DNA of 64,000 nucleotides from Mangrovibacter yixingensis. Lineage in GTDB: Bacteria > Pseudomonadota > Gammaproteobacteria > Enterobacterales > Enterobacteriaceae. Under the pieces are notes generated by a model. It was not told the origin of the DNA. It did no database searches and saw only the letters and a program-made list of their open reading frames with translations. The stretch spans positions 2,170,001-2,234,000 of the forward strand of contig NZ_JAIVKM010000001.1 of assembly GCF_020523985.1 (NCBI RefSeq). Reading direction: 5' to 3'. This document shows positions 42,051-50,781 of the stretch, in pieces (position 1 is the first letter of the stretch; each line of letters starts with the position of its first letter). Position numbers and translations under genes: made by a program.

Positions 42051-43328
42051 ATGAAAACCAAAGTCCAACTGTCATTCATGATGTTTGTTGAATGGTTTAT
42101 CTGGGGCGCGTGGTTTGTGCCGCTGTGGTTGTGGCTCAGTAAAAGCGGCTTTACCGCAGGTGAAATTGGCTGGTCATATGCCTGCACTGCTATTGCTGCA
42201 ATTCTTTCACCCATCCTGGTCGGCTCACTGACCGACCGCTTCTTCGCGGCGCAGAAAGTGCTGGCGTTATTGATGTTCGCCGGTGCCGTACTGATGTACT
42301 TCGCCGCACAGCAAACCCAGTTCAGTAGCTTCTTCCCGTTGCTGCTGGCTTACTCGCTGACGTATATGCCCACCATCGCGCTAACCAACAGTATCGCTTT
42401 TGCCAACGTGGATGACGTGGAGGCCGACTTCCCACGCATTCGTGTGATGGGAACCATTGGCTGGATAGCCTCTGGGCTGGCATGCGGCTTCCTGCCGCAG
42501 ATGTTGGGCTACAACGACATTTCGGATACTAATGTTCCCTTGCTGATGACCGCTGGAAGCTCCGCGTTGCTCGGTGTTTTTGCCCTGTTCCTGCCGAATA
42601 CGCCACCAAAGAGCACCGGCAAGCTGGATTTCAAAGTGATGCTCGGGCTGGATGCACTGGTTCTTCTGCGTGACAAAAACTTCCTGGTGTTCTTCTTTTG
42701 TTCGTTCCTGTTCGCAATGCCGCTGGCGTTTTACTACATATTTGCCAACGGTTATCTCACCGAAGTGGGCATGAAAAACGCCACCGGCTGGATGACGCTT
42801 GGCCAGTTCTCAGAAATCTTCTTTATGCTGGCGCTGCCATTCTTCACCAAACGCTTTGGTATTAAGAAGGTCTTACTGCTGGGCCTTATCACTGCGGCTA
42901 TTCGCTATGGTTTCTTTGTCTACGGTGGCGCAGAGCAATACTTCACTTATGCCCTGTTGTTCCTCGGCATCTTGTTACACGGCGTGAGTTATGACTTCTA
43001 CTACGTAACGGCGTACATCTATGTGGATAAAAAAGCGCCGGCACATATGCGAACTGCCGCACAGGGTTTGATTACGTTGTGTTGCCAGGGCTTTGGCAGC
43101 CTGCTGGGTTACCGCCTGGGTGGTGTGATGATGGAGAAAATGTTCGCATACCACGAGCCGGTGAATGGGCTGACCTTCAACTGGGCCGGGATGTGGACAT
43201 TCGGCGCTGTCATGATTGCTGTGATAGCCATACTATTTATGCTGTTTTTCCGCGAATCGGATAAAGAGATCACCGCAATTGAGGTGGTTGATAGCGATAA
43301 CGCGCTGACACAAGGGGAAGTTAAATGA
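42051..43328 (+). CDS. yegT: MFS nucleoside transporter YegT
   Basis: Nucleoside:proton symporter-family (NupG/XapB-like) MFS protein in the inner membrane. It has 425 residues and twelve spans. It starts MKTKVQLSFMMFVEWFIWGAWFVPLW, the hallmark of NupG-type proteins, and has conserved loops SLTDRFFAAQKVL and FASVYDYYYV-like DFYYVTAYIYVDKKAP near the C terminus. ATG 42051 has AAGGAT upstream. Its stop overlaps the yegU ATG by 4 bases, so yegT-yegU-yegV form an operon. The substrate is presumably a nucleoside or nucleoside-like sugar, not proven. Confidence 0.92.
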   Translation: MKTKVQLSFMMFVEWFIWGAWFVPLWLWLSKSGFTAGEIGWSYACTAIAAILSPILVGSLTDRFFAAQKVLALLMFAGAVLMYFAAQQTQFSSFFPLLLAYSLTYMPTIALTNSIAFANVDDVEADFPRIRVMGTIGWIASGLACGFLPQMLGYNDISDTNVPLLMTAGSSALLGVFALFLPNTPPKSTGKLDFKVMLGLDALVLLRDKNFLVFFFCSFLFAMPLAFYYIFANGYLTEVGMKNATGWMTLGQFSEIFFMLALPFFTKRFGIKKVLLLGLITAAIRYGFFVYGGAEQYFTYALLFLGILLHGVSYDFYYVTAYIYVDKKAPAHMRTAAQGLITLCCQGFGSLLGYRLGGVMMEKMFAYHEPVNGLTFNWAGMWTFGAVMIAVIAILFMLFFRESDKEITAIEVVDSDNALTQGEVK

Positions 43329-44329
43329 AACAAGAACGTGTTCTCGGTGCTCTTTATGGGCAGGCGTTAGGGGATGCGATGGGCATGCCGTCTGAGCTGT
43401 GGCCAAGAAAGCGCGTCAAAGCGCACTTTGGCTGGATTGACCGCTTTTTACCTGGCCCCGCAGAGAACAATGCCGCCTGCTATTTTAACCAGGCTGAGTT
43501 TACTGACGACACCTCCATGGCGCTTTGTCTGGCTGATGCCATTATCGAATGTGACGGGCAGATCAATGCCGATGTTATCGGTAAGCATATTTTGCGCTGG
43601 GCAGAATCATTCGACGCCTTTAACAAAAATGTATTAGGCCCGACATCTAAAATTGCACTGAACGCCATTCGTGACGGAAAACCTGTGAGCGAGCTGGAAA
43701 ACAACGGTGTGACCAACGGTGCAGCAATGCGTGCTTCACCACTGGGTTGCCTGTTACCCGCCACCCATCTGGCACAGTTTGTTGACCAGGTGGCACTGGC
43801 CTCCAGCCCAACGCATAAATCCGACCTGGCGATTGCTGGTGCTGTAGTAGTTGCCTGGGCGGTTTCCCGCGCTATTGACGGTAAAAGCTGGCAAAGCATT
43901 GCTGATGCCTTGCCCGGTATCGCCCGTTATGCGCAGGAAGCCAAACCAACGACTTTCAGCCCATCACTGGGGGCCCGCCTGGAACTGGCACTCAGAACCG
44001 TCCGCGAAGCAAACGGCACAGAATCCGCCAGCGAACAGGTTTACCAGTTGGTTGGTGCCGGTACCAACACCATAGAATCCGTTCCGGCAGCCATTGCGAT
44101 GGTAGAGCTGGCCGGAACCGACCCGAACCGCTGCGCGATTCTATGTGCCAACCTGGGCGGCGATACGGACACCATTGGCGCAATGGCAACCGCCATTTGC
44201 GGCGCGTTGCACGGGGTACAGGCGATTAACCCGTCCCTTAAATCTGAACTCGACGCCGTTAATCAACTCGATTTCACCAGATACTGCGATGCTCTGCTGC
44301 GCTATCGGGAGCAAAGGGAGGATGTATGA
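43325..44329 (+). CDS. yegU: ADP-ribosylglycohydrolase-family protein YegU
   Basis: Cytosolic dinuclear-Mg ADP-ribosyl-glycohydrolase fold (DraG family), 334 residues as in E. coli. Start KQERVLGALYGQALGDAMGMPSE is typical. Metal-ligand stretches are FTDDTSMALCLADA near residue 60 and NLGGDTDTIGAMA near residue 280. Sitting between a nucleoside permease and a sugar kinase, it probably cleaves an N-glycosidic bond of an imported nucleoside-like compound rather than modified proteins; that role is inferred. It overlaps both neighbours by 4 bases. Confidence 0.92.
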   Translation: MKQERVLGALYGQALGDAMGMPSELWPRKRVKAHFGWIDRFLPGPAENNAACYFNQAEFTDDTSMALCLADAIIECDGQINADVIGKHILRWAESFDAFNKNVLGPTSKIALNAIRDGKPVSELENNGVTNGAAMRASPLGCLLPATHLAQFVDQVALASSPTHKSDLAIAGAVVVAWAVSRAIDGKSWQSIADALPGIARYAQEAKPTTFSPSLGARLELALRTVREANGTESASEQVYQLVGAGTNTIESVPAAIAMVELAGTDPNRCAILCANLGGDTDTIGAMATAICGALHGVQAINPSLKSELDAVNQLDFTRYCDALLRYREQREDV

Positions 44330-45282
44330 ATTCAGGTTTTGCCCACCAGCTTGAAACACTGCACGCCACACGCCCGCTTACTGTGCTGGGTGCAGCAGTC
44401 ATTGACGTGATTGCAGACGCCTGGGCTTTACCATGGAGCGGTTGCGATATCGAGCTAAAACAGCAAGGGGTTAATATTGGTGGCTGTGCACTGAATATCG
44501 CCATCGCCCTGCAACGGCTGGGTATTACCGCGCAAAATGCCCTCCCCGTTGGGCACGGAGTGTGGGCCGATATCATTCGCAACGCAATGGCAAAACAGAG
44601 TCTGCATAGCGTGGTAGAAGCTGAAACGGGTGATAACGGTTGGTGCCTGGCACTTGTTGAGCCGGACGGCGAGCGTACATTTATGTCCTTCAGTGGCGTA
44701 GAAAACCAGTGGCAACCAGCGTGGCTGGCTAAACTCGATGTGCCCCCCGGAAGCCTGGTTTATCTTTCCGGATATCAACTGGTATCGCCGTGTGGTGAAC
44801 TGTTGACGAGCTGGCTGGAAGGATTGCCGGATGTAACCGCGTTTATTGATTTCGGCCCGCGTCTTGCCGATATCTCTGATGCCCTGATGGCACGGATTAT
44901 GGCCTGCCACCCCATAGTTTCGCTGAACCGCCAGGAGGCGCGGGTTGCCGCCGGGCGCCTGGGCGTAGCAGAGGAACAACTGGGAGAGGCATGGCAGCAA
45001 CGGTTTGCCTCTGCACTGATTGTTCGCCATGACAAAGAAGGCGCCACCTGGTACGACGGCACTGAATCAGGCTATGTTCCGGCATTTCAGGCGACCGTTG
45101 TGGATACTATCGGCGCAGGCGACAGCCATGCAGGAGGAACGCTGGCGGGCCTTGCCGCGGGTTGGACTCTGGCTGACTCAGTAAGGCTTGGCAACGCAGT
45201 GGCTGCCTGGGTTGTCAGCCATCGTGGCGGAGACTGCGCCCCAACGCGTGAGGCGTTACTCCTCACACACAAAGACGTATAG
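44326..45282 (+). CDS. yegV: PfkB-family sugar kinase YegV
   Basis: Ribokinase-like (PfkB) kinase, 318 residues (E. coli 321). The N-terminal glycine pair lies in VNIGGCALNIAIALQRLG, and the C-terminal signature with the catalytic Asp is VVDTIGAGDSHAGGTLAGLA. It probably phosphorylates the sugar released by YegU. It starts inside the yegU end (4-base overlap). Its last 27 bases overlap the convergent yegW gene. Confidence 0.92.
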   Translation: MNSGFAHQLETLHATRPLTVLGAAVIDVIADAWALPWSGCDIELKQQGVNIGGCALNIAIALQRLGITAQNALPVGHGVWADIIRNAMAKQSLHSVVEAETGDNGWCLALVEPDGERTFMSFSGVENQWQPAWLAKLDVPPGSLVYLSGYQLVSPCGELLTSWLEGLPDVTAFIDFGPRLADISDALMARIMACHPIVSLNRQEARVAAGRLGVAEEQLGEAWQQRFASALIVRHDKEGATWYDGTESGYVPAFQATVVDTIGAGDSHAGGTLAGLAAGWTLADSVRLGNAVAAWVVSHRGGDCAPTREALLLTHKDV

Positions 45283-46002
45283 ATCGCTGCGGCAGTAGCT
45301 GATGCTATACTCAACCGGCCGGTGTTGCTGGTCAAGCGCCACTTGCTTAATCACCAGCACCGGTATTTTGTCATCCATACTGATATGTTCCTGAAATTCG
45401 CTGTCCGGCATGCGGGCGCTGACGCGTGAGCGGGTGCGCTGGGGGAATATATTCTGGCTGCGAAAGTAGTCATACAACGAGATACCAATCGCATCGGGAT
45501 CATGGATTAACCCCGCCGGCACCCAGGACTCTTCAATTGACACAGCGTCTTCATCGACATAGCGAATACGCTTAAGCAAAAAAACATCGCTTTGCGGCGC
45601 AATCGACAACTGGCTGGCTACCTCTTCCGGGCATTTCACCACCCGTTTATTGACCCACAGGGTATTCGGTTTCTTACCACGCAACACCACCTGCTGAGAA
45701 AAACCGCGCGCCTCTTTCAGGGAATATTCAAAGATATTGTTGATTTGCGTGCCGTAACCACGAGCACGGGTTACCACGCCCTCTTCCTCCAGCGCCTGCA
45801 TCGCTTTGCGTACCGTGATCCGCGACACCCCGGTCAGTTGGCTCAGGTCACGCTCGCCCGGCAGGATATTGCCGTGCTCCAGCAGGCCACTGCGCACCGC
45901 GTTTTTTACCGTTTCGGCAAATTTAAGGTACAGCGGCGTATTGTCGGGCGCGGCAATTCGTTCATTAAGGTGAGCAATTAACCGGGTATGCGCTTGTTCC
46001 AT
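45256..46002 (-). CDS. yegW: GntR/HutC-type regulator YegW
   Basis: Transcriptional regulator, 248 residues as in E. coli. Residues about 20-90 are a GntR winged helix (LPGERDLSQLTGVSRITVRKAMQALEEEGVV with the key recognition helix), and the rest is a UTRA ligand-binding domain (SQLSIAPQSDVFLLKRIRY, VEYSISYCRSDLYVF). It is convergent with yegTUV, the likely target. Its 3' end overlaps yegV by 27 bases. Confidence 0.92.
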   Translation of the reverse strand: MEQAHTRLIAHLNERIAAPDNTPLYLKFAETVKNAVRSGLLEHGNILPGERDLSQLTGVSRITVRKAMQALEEEGVVTRARGYGTQINNIFEYSLKEARGFSQQVVLRGKKPNTLWVNKRVVKCPEEVASQLSIAPQSDVFLLKRIRYVDEDAVSIEESWVPAGLIHDPDAIGISLYDYFRSQNIFPQRTRSRVSARMPDSEFQEHISMDDKIPVLVIKQVALDQQHRPVEYSISYCRSDLYVFVCEE

Positions 46003-46036
46003 CTCTGTTTTTCTCTGGCCGGGGTTTCATGCCAGT

Positions 46037-46160
46037 ATACCCTAAATAATTCGAATTGCAGGAAGGTGGCAAGCCAGTAACCCCCTGGTGCCTTACAACA
46101 GTATGCAACGGGGGGGAAAGAGCACAGCCAACGCACCTGCAACCTGAAATATGACAGATA
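46037..46160. repeat. MITE-like enterobacterial intergenic repeat
   Basis: The gap between yegW and thiD begins ATACCCTAAATAATTCGAAT and ends with a diverged inverted arm: left ATTCGAATTGCAGG (46049-46062), right, read on the minus strand, ATTTCAGGTTGCAGG (46136-46150). From memory, near-identical ends occur in many copies in Serratia, Pectobacterium and related genomes. It is about 120 bases and non-coding. Copy number was not checked. Confidence 0.5.
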
Positions 46161-46168
46161 TTTACGGC

Positions 46169-46969
46169 TTACCACCACTCGTGAAAATGGTGAACCGGAC
46201 CAATCCCGTGCCCCACTTCCAGCGTGTCGGCTTGCGCCAGCGCGGCAGTGAGCCAGTTTTTGGCCTCCTGTACTGTATCTGCCCAGGTATTATGCCGTGG
46301 GCGTAACGCTGCAAGAGCTGCAGAGAGCGTGCAGCCTGTGCCATGGGTGTTTTTGGTCAGCACGCGCGGTGTACTAAAACGCCATTCGCCATCACGGGTA
46401 AAGAGCCAGTCCGGGCTTTCCGCATCATTCAGATGCCCCCCTTTCATCAGCACTGCACCGCACCCCATCGCCAGTAGCGCCTGCCCCTGTGCTTTCATTT
46501 CACCTTCAGTTTGTGCAGATGGCGCATCTAACAGTGCGGCGGCTTCTGGCAGATTTGGGGTGATAAGCGCCACCTGCGGCAACAATTTTTTACGCAGCGT
46601 CTCGACGGCAGAGGCAGAAAGAAGCGGGTCACCGCTTTTGGCCAACATCACCGTATCAAGCACCACGTTGTGGCTCTGATAGCGGCGCAGTTGCTCTGCA
46701 ACCGCCTCCACGATGTCGGCCTCTGCCAGCATGCCGATTTTAGTGGAATCAATACGCACATCACTGAGCACTGAATCCAGTTGCGCCGCGACAAAATCCG
46801 GCTCAATGCGGTAGACCGACTGCACGCCGCGTGTATTTTGCGCCACCAGTGCGGTTATCACCGAACACCCGTAAGCACCCAGCGCGGAGAACGTCTTCAA
46901 ATCGGCCTGAATACCCGCGCCACCACTGGGATCTGTTCCGGCTATGGTCAGAGCATTAATTCTTTTCAT
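46169..46969 (-). CDS. thiD: hydroxymethylpyrimidine/phosphomethylpyrimidine kinase
   Basis: Phosphorylates HMP to HMP-P and HMP-PP for thiamine synthesis; ribokinase fold, 266 residues as in E. coli. Substrate segment [21 protein letters not shown], and the anion-hole/catalytic motif [17 protein letters not shown] near residue 212. The ATG overlaps the thiM stop by 4 bases, so both are translated from one riboswitch-controlled mRNA. Confidence 0.96.
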   Translation of the reverse strand: MKRINALTIAGTDPSGGAGIQADLKTFSALGAYGCSVITALVAQNTRGVQSVYRIEPDFVAAQLDSVLSDVRIDSTKIGMLAEADIVEAVAEQLRRYQSHNVVLDTVMLAKSGDPLLSASAVETLRKKLLPQVALITPNLPEAAALLDAPSAQTEGEMKAQGQALLAMGCGAVLMKGGHLNDAESPDWLFTRDGEWRFSTPRVLTKNTHGTGCTLSAALAALRPRHNTWADTVQEAKNWLTAALAQADTLEVGHGIGPVHHFHEWW

Positions 46970-47754
46970 GCCAGAGCCTCTTCACTGAGGTTCCACAAAG
47001 CATCCAGCATGGCCGGGACAAAACTTCCCGGGCCGTTGCTTGCTGCAACTGCAAGCTCCCCGGCGCGGGACATAATCCGGCACGCACCCGCCACATTGAC
47101 CAGCCTGTCGCCCGGTAACGCGCAACTGGCGGCAACCACAGCAGAAAGCGCACACCCGGTGCCCACAACAGATGTCATTAATACATCGCCACCTGGTACA
47201 GCCAGAGTGCGCTCACCATCAGTGACATAATCCACCTCACCTGTCACAGCAACAACAGCCCCGGTGCTACGGGCAAGGCGCATGGCTGCATCTATTGCCT
47301 GCTCTGCAGGCTGCAACGAATCCACCCCGCGCCCGCCAGTACCGGTACCTGCCAACGCCATAATTTCTGATGCATTGCCCCGTATAGCCGCCGGGCGAAG
47401 TTCACAGGCCTGATGGGCAAATGTGGTACGCAACTGCAACGCACCCACCGCAACCGGGTCCAGCGCCCAGGGTTTACCCGCGTTATTGGCTGCATGAATC
47501 GCTGCCATCATACCTGCGGCTCGCAGTACCGTAAGTGTGCCAACATTAATCAGTAAGGCATCTGCCAGGGCTGCGAATTGTGCGGCTTCCTGCTCGTCTG
47601 GCACCATCGCGGGGGACGCGCGTAAAGCAAGCAAGGTATTGGCAGTGAAGGTTTGAACCACATCATTGGTCAGGCAATGCACCAGTGGGCGGTGAGTATG
47701 GAAGTGTTGTAAAACGTTGGCGGCTTGATTGCCGCACAGCAGGTCAGGTTGCAT
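46966..47754 (-). CDS. thiM: hydroxyethylthiazole kinase
   Basis: Phosphorylates the thiazole alcohol THZ in thiamine salvage, 262 residues as in E. coli. Typical stretches are [36 protein letters not shown] and the catalytic [15 protein letters not shown]. The ATG at 47752-47754 is preceded by AGGAG 7 bases away. It is directly downstream of the TPP riboswitch. Confidence 0.97.
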   Translation of the reverse strand: MQPDLLCGNQAANVLQHFHTHRPLVHCLTNDVVQTFTANTLLALRASPAMVPDEQEAAQFAALADALLINVGTLTVLRAAGMMAAIHAANNAGKPWALDPVAVGALQLRTTFAHQACELRPAAIRGNASEIMALAGTGTGGRGVDSLQPAEQAIDAAMRLARSTGAVVAVTGEVDYVTDGERTLAVPGGDVLMTSVVGTGCALSAVVAASCALPGDRLVNVAGACRIMSRAGELAVAASNGPGSFVPAMLDALWNLSEEALA

Positions 47755-47800
47755 TACAGGCTCCTGTCCGGCGTGAAGAAGCGATACCAGACAGGTATCT

Positions 47801-47878
47801 GACTTCCCTACGCTGGCATTATCCAGATCAGGTATTACGGGTATTTCTCAGCCTTCACAAGGAAGGGCACCCCGAGTC
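47801..47878 (-). promoter_or_regulatory. TPP riboswitch (THI element) upstream of thiM
   Basis: On the minus strand the leader reads GACTCGGGGTGCCC, then GGCTGAGAAATACCCGTA, then ACCTGATCTGGATAATGCCA and GCGTAGGGAAGTC, all core segments of the thiM-type TPP aptamer. Downstream, CCTGTCTGG (47787-47795) can pair with CCGGACAGG (47763-47771), which overlaps the thiM ribosome site, giving translational control by thiamine pyrophosphate. Confidence 0.97.
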
Positions 47879-48046
47879 ATTTAGCGTAAATATCTATGCT
47901 GTTGCCAGATTAGGTCAAGTGAGCAGTTGAAGCAAGCTTGTCTGTTGTGGAATGGAGAAACGCAAGGCTGAATGATTTGGCGATGATTTTACCTTTCACT
48001 CACTGCACATTTATCCCCATAAATAGGAAAGTCGCTGTTGATGGTG

Positions 48047-49087
48047 CTAGTGAGGCTCCATAAACGAAGGTAGTTCAGGTACTGGCAATACAGACAACAC
48101 TTTTAGCCGTTGAAGTGTACGCGCCTGAGCACGCTCCAGATGATCACGCAGGCAGGCAGCGGCCAACTCCCAGTTACCTTTCAATAGCATTTCATACACC
48201 AGGCAATGCTCTTCAAGCATGGCGGTCTCAACTGGAATGGAAAGTAGATCGTAAAATATACGTGTAACAATAAAGGGAGACTGGTTCTGTTGCAGAATTT
48301 GCATCATTAACTTGTTGCCTGCAGGTTCAAGGCATCGTATGTGCAAATCCTCTTCCAAACCATCAAGTTCAGCTGTTGTAAGCTGCTTACCTTTATATTT
48401 GCGAATTTTATCCAGTAACGATTCCAGCCAGTCAACAGGCAAATGCTTTCCCGCTTTACGCAAAGCAGTTGGCTCAAGACTGGTACGGATTTCAAAATGG
48501 TCTGCAATTTCTCGGGCTGTTAATGGGCCGGTTAACCACTGTGAGTAAGGTTCTTTTTCTACTAACCCTTTGTCGCGTAAACGCATCAGGCTTTCGCGAA
48601 CCACGGAACGGCTAATGTTATAGTGCTGAGCGGCTTTTTGTTCATTAACCAGATAGCAACCAAACACCATAGCAGTGGAAAGAACGAGCTGAAGATTTTC
48701 CAGTACCTTTTCGCCACTGCTGCGGGTATCAACCAGCTCTTGTTCTTCATCAAGCCCCAGTAATTCACGCGTCAGGGCAATACGCAACGGTTCAACTTCT
48801 TGCTCATCCTGCGCCACGATAAAACCACGGCCTTCGAAACGTGCAATCAACCCTGCGTCATGTAACAAGCTCAATGCACGCCGTACCGGTACCCGGCTGG
48901 TGCCAAAGAGTTGCGCCAGAGGCCCTTCCAGCAAGACCAGCCCCTGAGGAATACGCTTTTGTACCAATATGTTATGTAATACCTGGCGAATTACTTCATA
49001 ACGCGCGGTGCTTGTCTCTTCTGTTCCTGCTGGCACACTCGTTGTCTGCATGGTCATGTCACTGATACTGTTTTCATCAAGATACAT
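48047..49087 (-). CDS. GntR-family regulator with two winged-helix modules and an FCD domain
   Basis: Transcriptional regulator, 346 residues, about 100 longer than usual GntR/FCD proteins. Residues about 27-94 are a first winged helix (GPLAQLFGTSRVPVRRALSLLHDAGLIARFEGRGFIV). After a linker, residues about 140-190 form a second one (NEQKAAQHYNISRSVVRESLMRLRDKGLVEKE). The rest, about 195-320, is an all-helical FCD ligand domain (EIRTSLEPTALRKAG, DLHIRCLEPAGNKLM, LEEHCLVYEMLLKGNWELAAACLRDHL). ATG at 49085-49087 is chosen; a GTG two codons upstream and ATGs at 49057 and 49051 are alternatives, none with a good ribosome site. It is divergent from the amidase cluster and probably controls it. Confidence 0.85.
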   Translation of the reverse strand: MYLDENSISDMTMQTTSVPAGTEETSTARYEVIRQVLHNILVQKRIPQGLVLLEGPLAQLFGTSRVPVRRALSLLHDAGLIARFEGRGFIVAQDEQEVEPLRIALTRELLGLDEEQELVDTRSSGEKVLENLQLVLSTAMVFGCYLVNEQKAAQHYNISRSVVRESLMRLRDKGLVEKEPYSQWLTGPLTAREIADHFEIRTSLEPTALRKAGKHLPVDWLESLLDKIRKYKGKQLTTAELDGLEEDLHIRCLEPAGNKLMMQILQQNQSPFIVTRIFYDLLSIPVETAMLEEHCLVYEMLLKGNWELAAACLRDHLERAQARTLQRLKVLSVLPVPELPSFMEPH

Positions 49088-49174
49088 TATCACAACTTTT
49101 AGACAGGCATATGCACTGTAAGGCAGGCACGCTTATAGTGCATAACGCACAACAATGGATCATAAATAAAAATA

Positions 49175-49190
49175 TACATTTAATAATGTA
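49175..49190. promoter_or_regulatory. palindrome, candidate GntR operator
   Basis: TACATT-TAAT-AATGTA, a perfect 16-base palindrome in the divergent regulator/amidase gap. GntR/FCD proteins typically bind short dyads centred on GT-AC. It shares the arm AATGTA with the second palindrome at 49352. Confidence 0.45.
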
Positions 49191-49351
49191 CAAACCTTTT
49201 TCTTCGCTCCATTTTATTTCACATTCCAAAAACAAAATAAATACTTGATTTTCTTTAATTTTATTTACAAATAGTCAATAAAGTTAAGTTTAACCTCTCT
49301 TTTAAAACAAAAAATGGCATCAGTATTGCTAAATATAAATGTATTTTGATT

Positions 49352-49367
49352 TTAAATGTACATTTAA
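49352..49367. promoter_or_regulatory. palindrome overlapping the amidase leader, candidate GntR operator
   Basis: TTAAATGTACATTTAA, a perfect 16-base palindrome ending at the amidase ribosome site (AAGGA). A related half, AAATGTA, lies about 20 bases upstream. Binding here would block amidase expression, which suits a repressor role for the divergent regulator. Confidence 0.5.
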
Positions 49368-49375
49368 GGATGCAT

Positions 49376-50770
49376 ATGAATGCCGAGTCGGTTCGCCAGC
49401 AATTCCAGAAAGGCCAAATTGATGCCTGTGATATTGCAGCACTGTTTGCCCAGGGGATAATCACCCCACTGGAGTTTACGGAATCATGCCTTGAAGCGGC
49501 ACGGAACTCGCATGGTATCTTTATCACTGTAACAAGCGAGCGTGCTATACAAGAGGCTGCGGCCTCAACCTGTCGTTGGCAGCAAAAGAAAGCACGCAGC
49601 GCACTGGACGGTATTCCGGTGGTCTGGAAAGATTTATTCGATATTGAATCAACTCTTACCAGCGCAGGCTCGGCAACACGAGCGTCCAGCCCAGTGGCAA
49701 CAACGGATGCCGCTCTGGTTGAACAGTTAACCCAGGCTGGAATGGTTACACTGGGGAAAACAAACTTAAGTGAATTTGCCTTCTCCGGGTTGGGTATCAA
49801 TCCGGTGTTTGGCACACCTTTTATCTATTCCCATAATGGCGTACCGCACGTACCTGGTGGGTCTTCAAGTGGCTCCGCACGAGCTGTTTCTGAAGGGATC
49901 GCCTGTTTTGCCATGGGGACAGATACAGCAGGATCAATCCGAATACCTGCTGCGTTCAATGGCATAACTGGCTACCGAGCCAGCCGCCACCGCTACCCGG
50001 ATAAGGGCGTATTTCCTCTTGCTACATCGCTCGATACGCTTGGGCCGCTGTGTCGCAGTGTACGTGATGCCCTAACGCTGGACGAAATCCTGTGTGGTTC
50101 ATCAGAGCAACTCTCACGCACACCATCCTTTATTGCCGATACCACTTTGTTGGATCAAGCGAGCAGCGAAGTACGCGAGCACGGCTATCACTGCCTGGAT
50201 CGCATGGAAGCATTTGGTTTTGCGGTACAGCGCCGACCACTGTCAGCTTTCCACAACGCATTGGCATGGATTGCCGAAAATGGATGGCCCGGAGCGATTG
50301 AAGCGTTCCGGTTACATGCCTCACTGCTCTATTCTGCTGCAGCAGAAAAAATGGATCCTTTTATTCGTAACCGTCTTATTCAGTCTGGACAATTACGCCC
50401 TGAATTACTTGATGAATTCCAACACCTTCGCCCTATATGGCAACACGCACTGGCTGAAGAATTAGGCGATGCAGTGCTGGTCACACCGACAGTTGCACAT
50501 ACCGCCCCACCTTATCTGCCGTTGGAGGATGCCAATGTATTCACCAACACAAATAGCGCCACTCTGCGCTTAACCATGCCGGGTAGCTTACTCGATATGC
50601 CCGGAATCACCCTGCCTGTTGGTACAACACCCGATGGACTGAATACCAGTTTGTTGTTCTCGCTACCTGCTGGCGAGGACTACCGGCTGCTACAGACTGC
50701 CAGTGTGTTGGCCAATGCTCTTTTACCTGGCAATACAGCTCAGGGAAATTTTTCTCCCAATAACTTTTAA
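49376..50770 (+). CDS. amidase-signature hydrolase
   Basis: Amidase-signature family enzyme, 464 residues, cytosolic (no signal peptide). The Ser-cisSer-Lys triad is visible: Lys85 in GIPVVWKDLFDIE, the cis-Ser in PGGSSSGSARA near residue 165, and the nucleophile in GTDTAGSIRIPAAFNG (Ser187). ATG 49376 is chosen because AAGGA lies 5 bases upstream; an ATG at 49370 is also in frame. First gene of the plus-strand cluster, 11 bases before the deacetylase-like gene. It would hydrolyse a linear amide to acid and ammonia. Substrate unknown; GatA is excluded by context and length. Confidence 0.9.
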   Translation: MNAESVRQQFQKGQIDACDIAALFAQGIITPLEFTESCLEAARNSHGIFITVTSERAIQEAAASTCRWQQKKARSALDGIPVVWKDLFDIESTLTSAGSATRASSPVATTDAALVEQLTQAGMVTLGKTNLSEFAFSGLGINPVFGTPFIYSHNGVPHVPGGSSSGSARAVSEGIACFAMGTDTAGSIRIPAAFNGITGYRASRHRYPDKGVFPLATSLDTLGPLCRSVRDALTLDEILCGSSEQLSRTPSFIADTTLLDQASSEVREHGYHCLDRMEAFGFAVQRRPLSAFHNALAWIAENGWPGAIEAFRLHASLLYSAAAEKMDPFIRNRLIQSGQLRPELLDEFQHLRPIWQHALAEELGDAVLVTPTVAHTAPPYLPLEDANVFTNTNSATLRLTMPGSLLDMPGITLPVGTTPDGLNTSLLFSLPAGEDYRLLQTASVLANALLPGNTAQGNFSPNNF

Positions 50771-50781
50771 GGAACTAAAAC

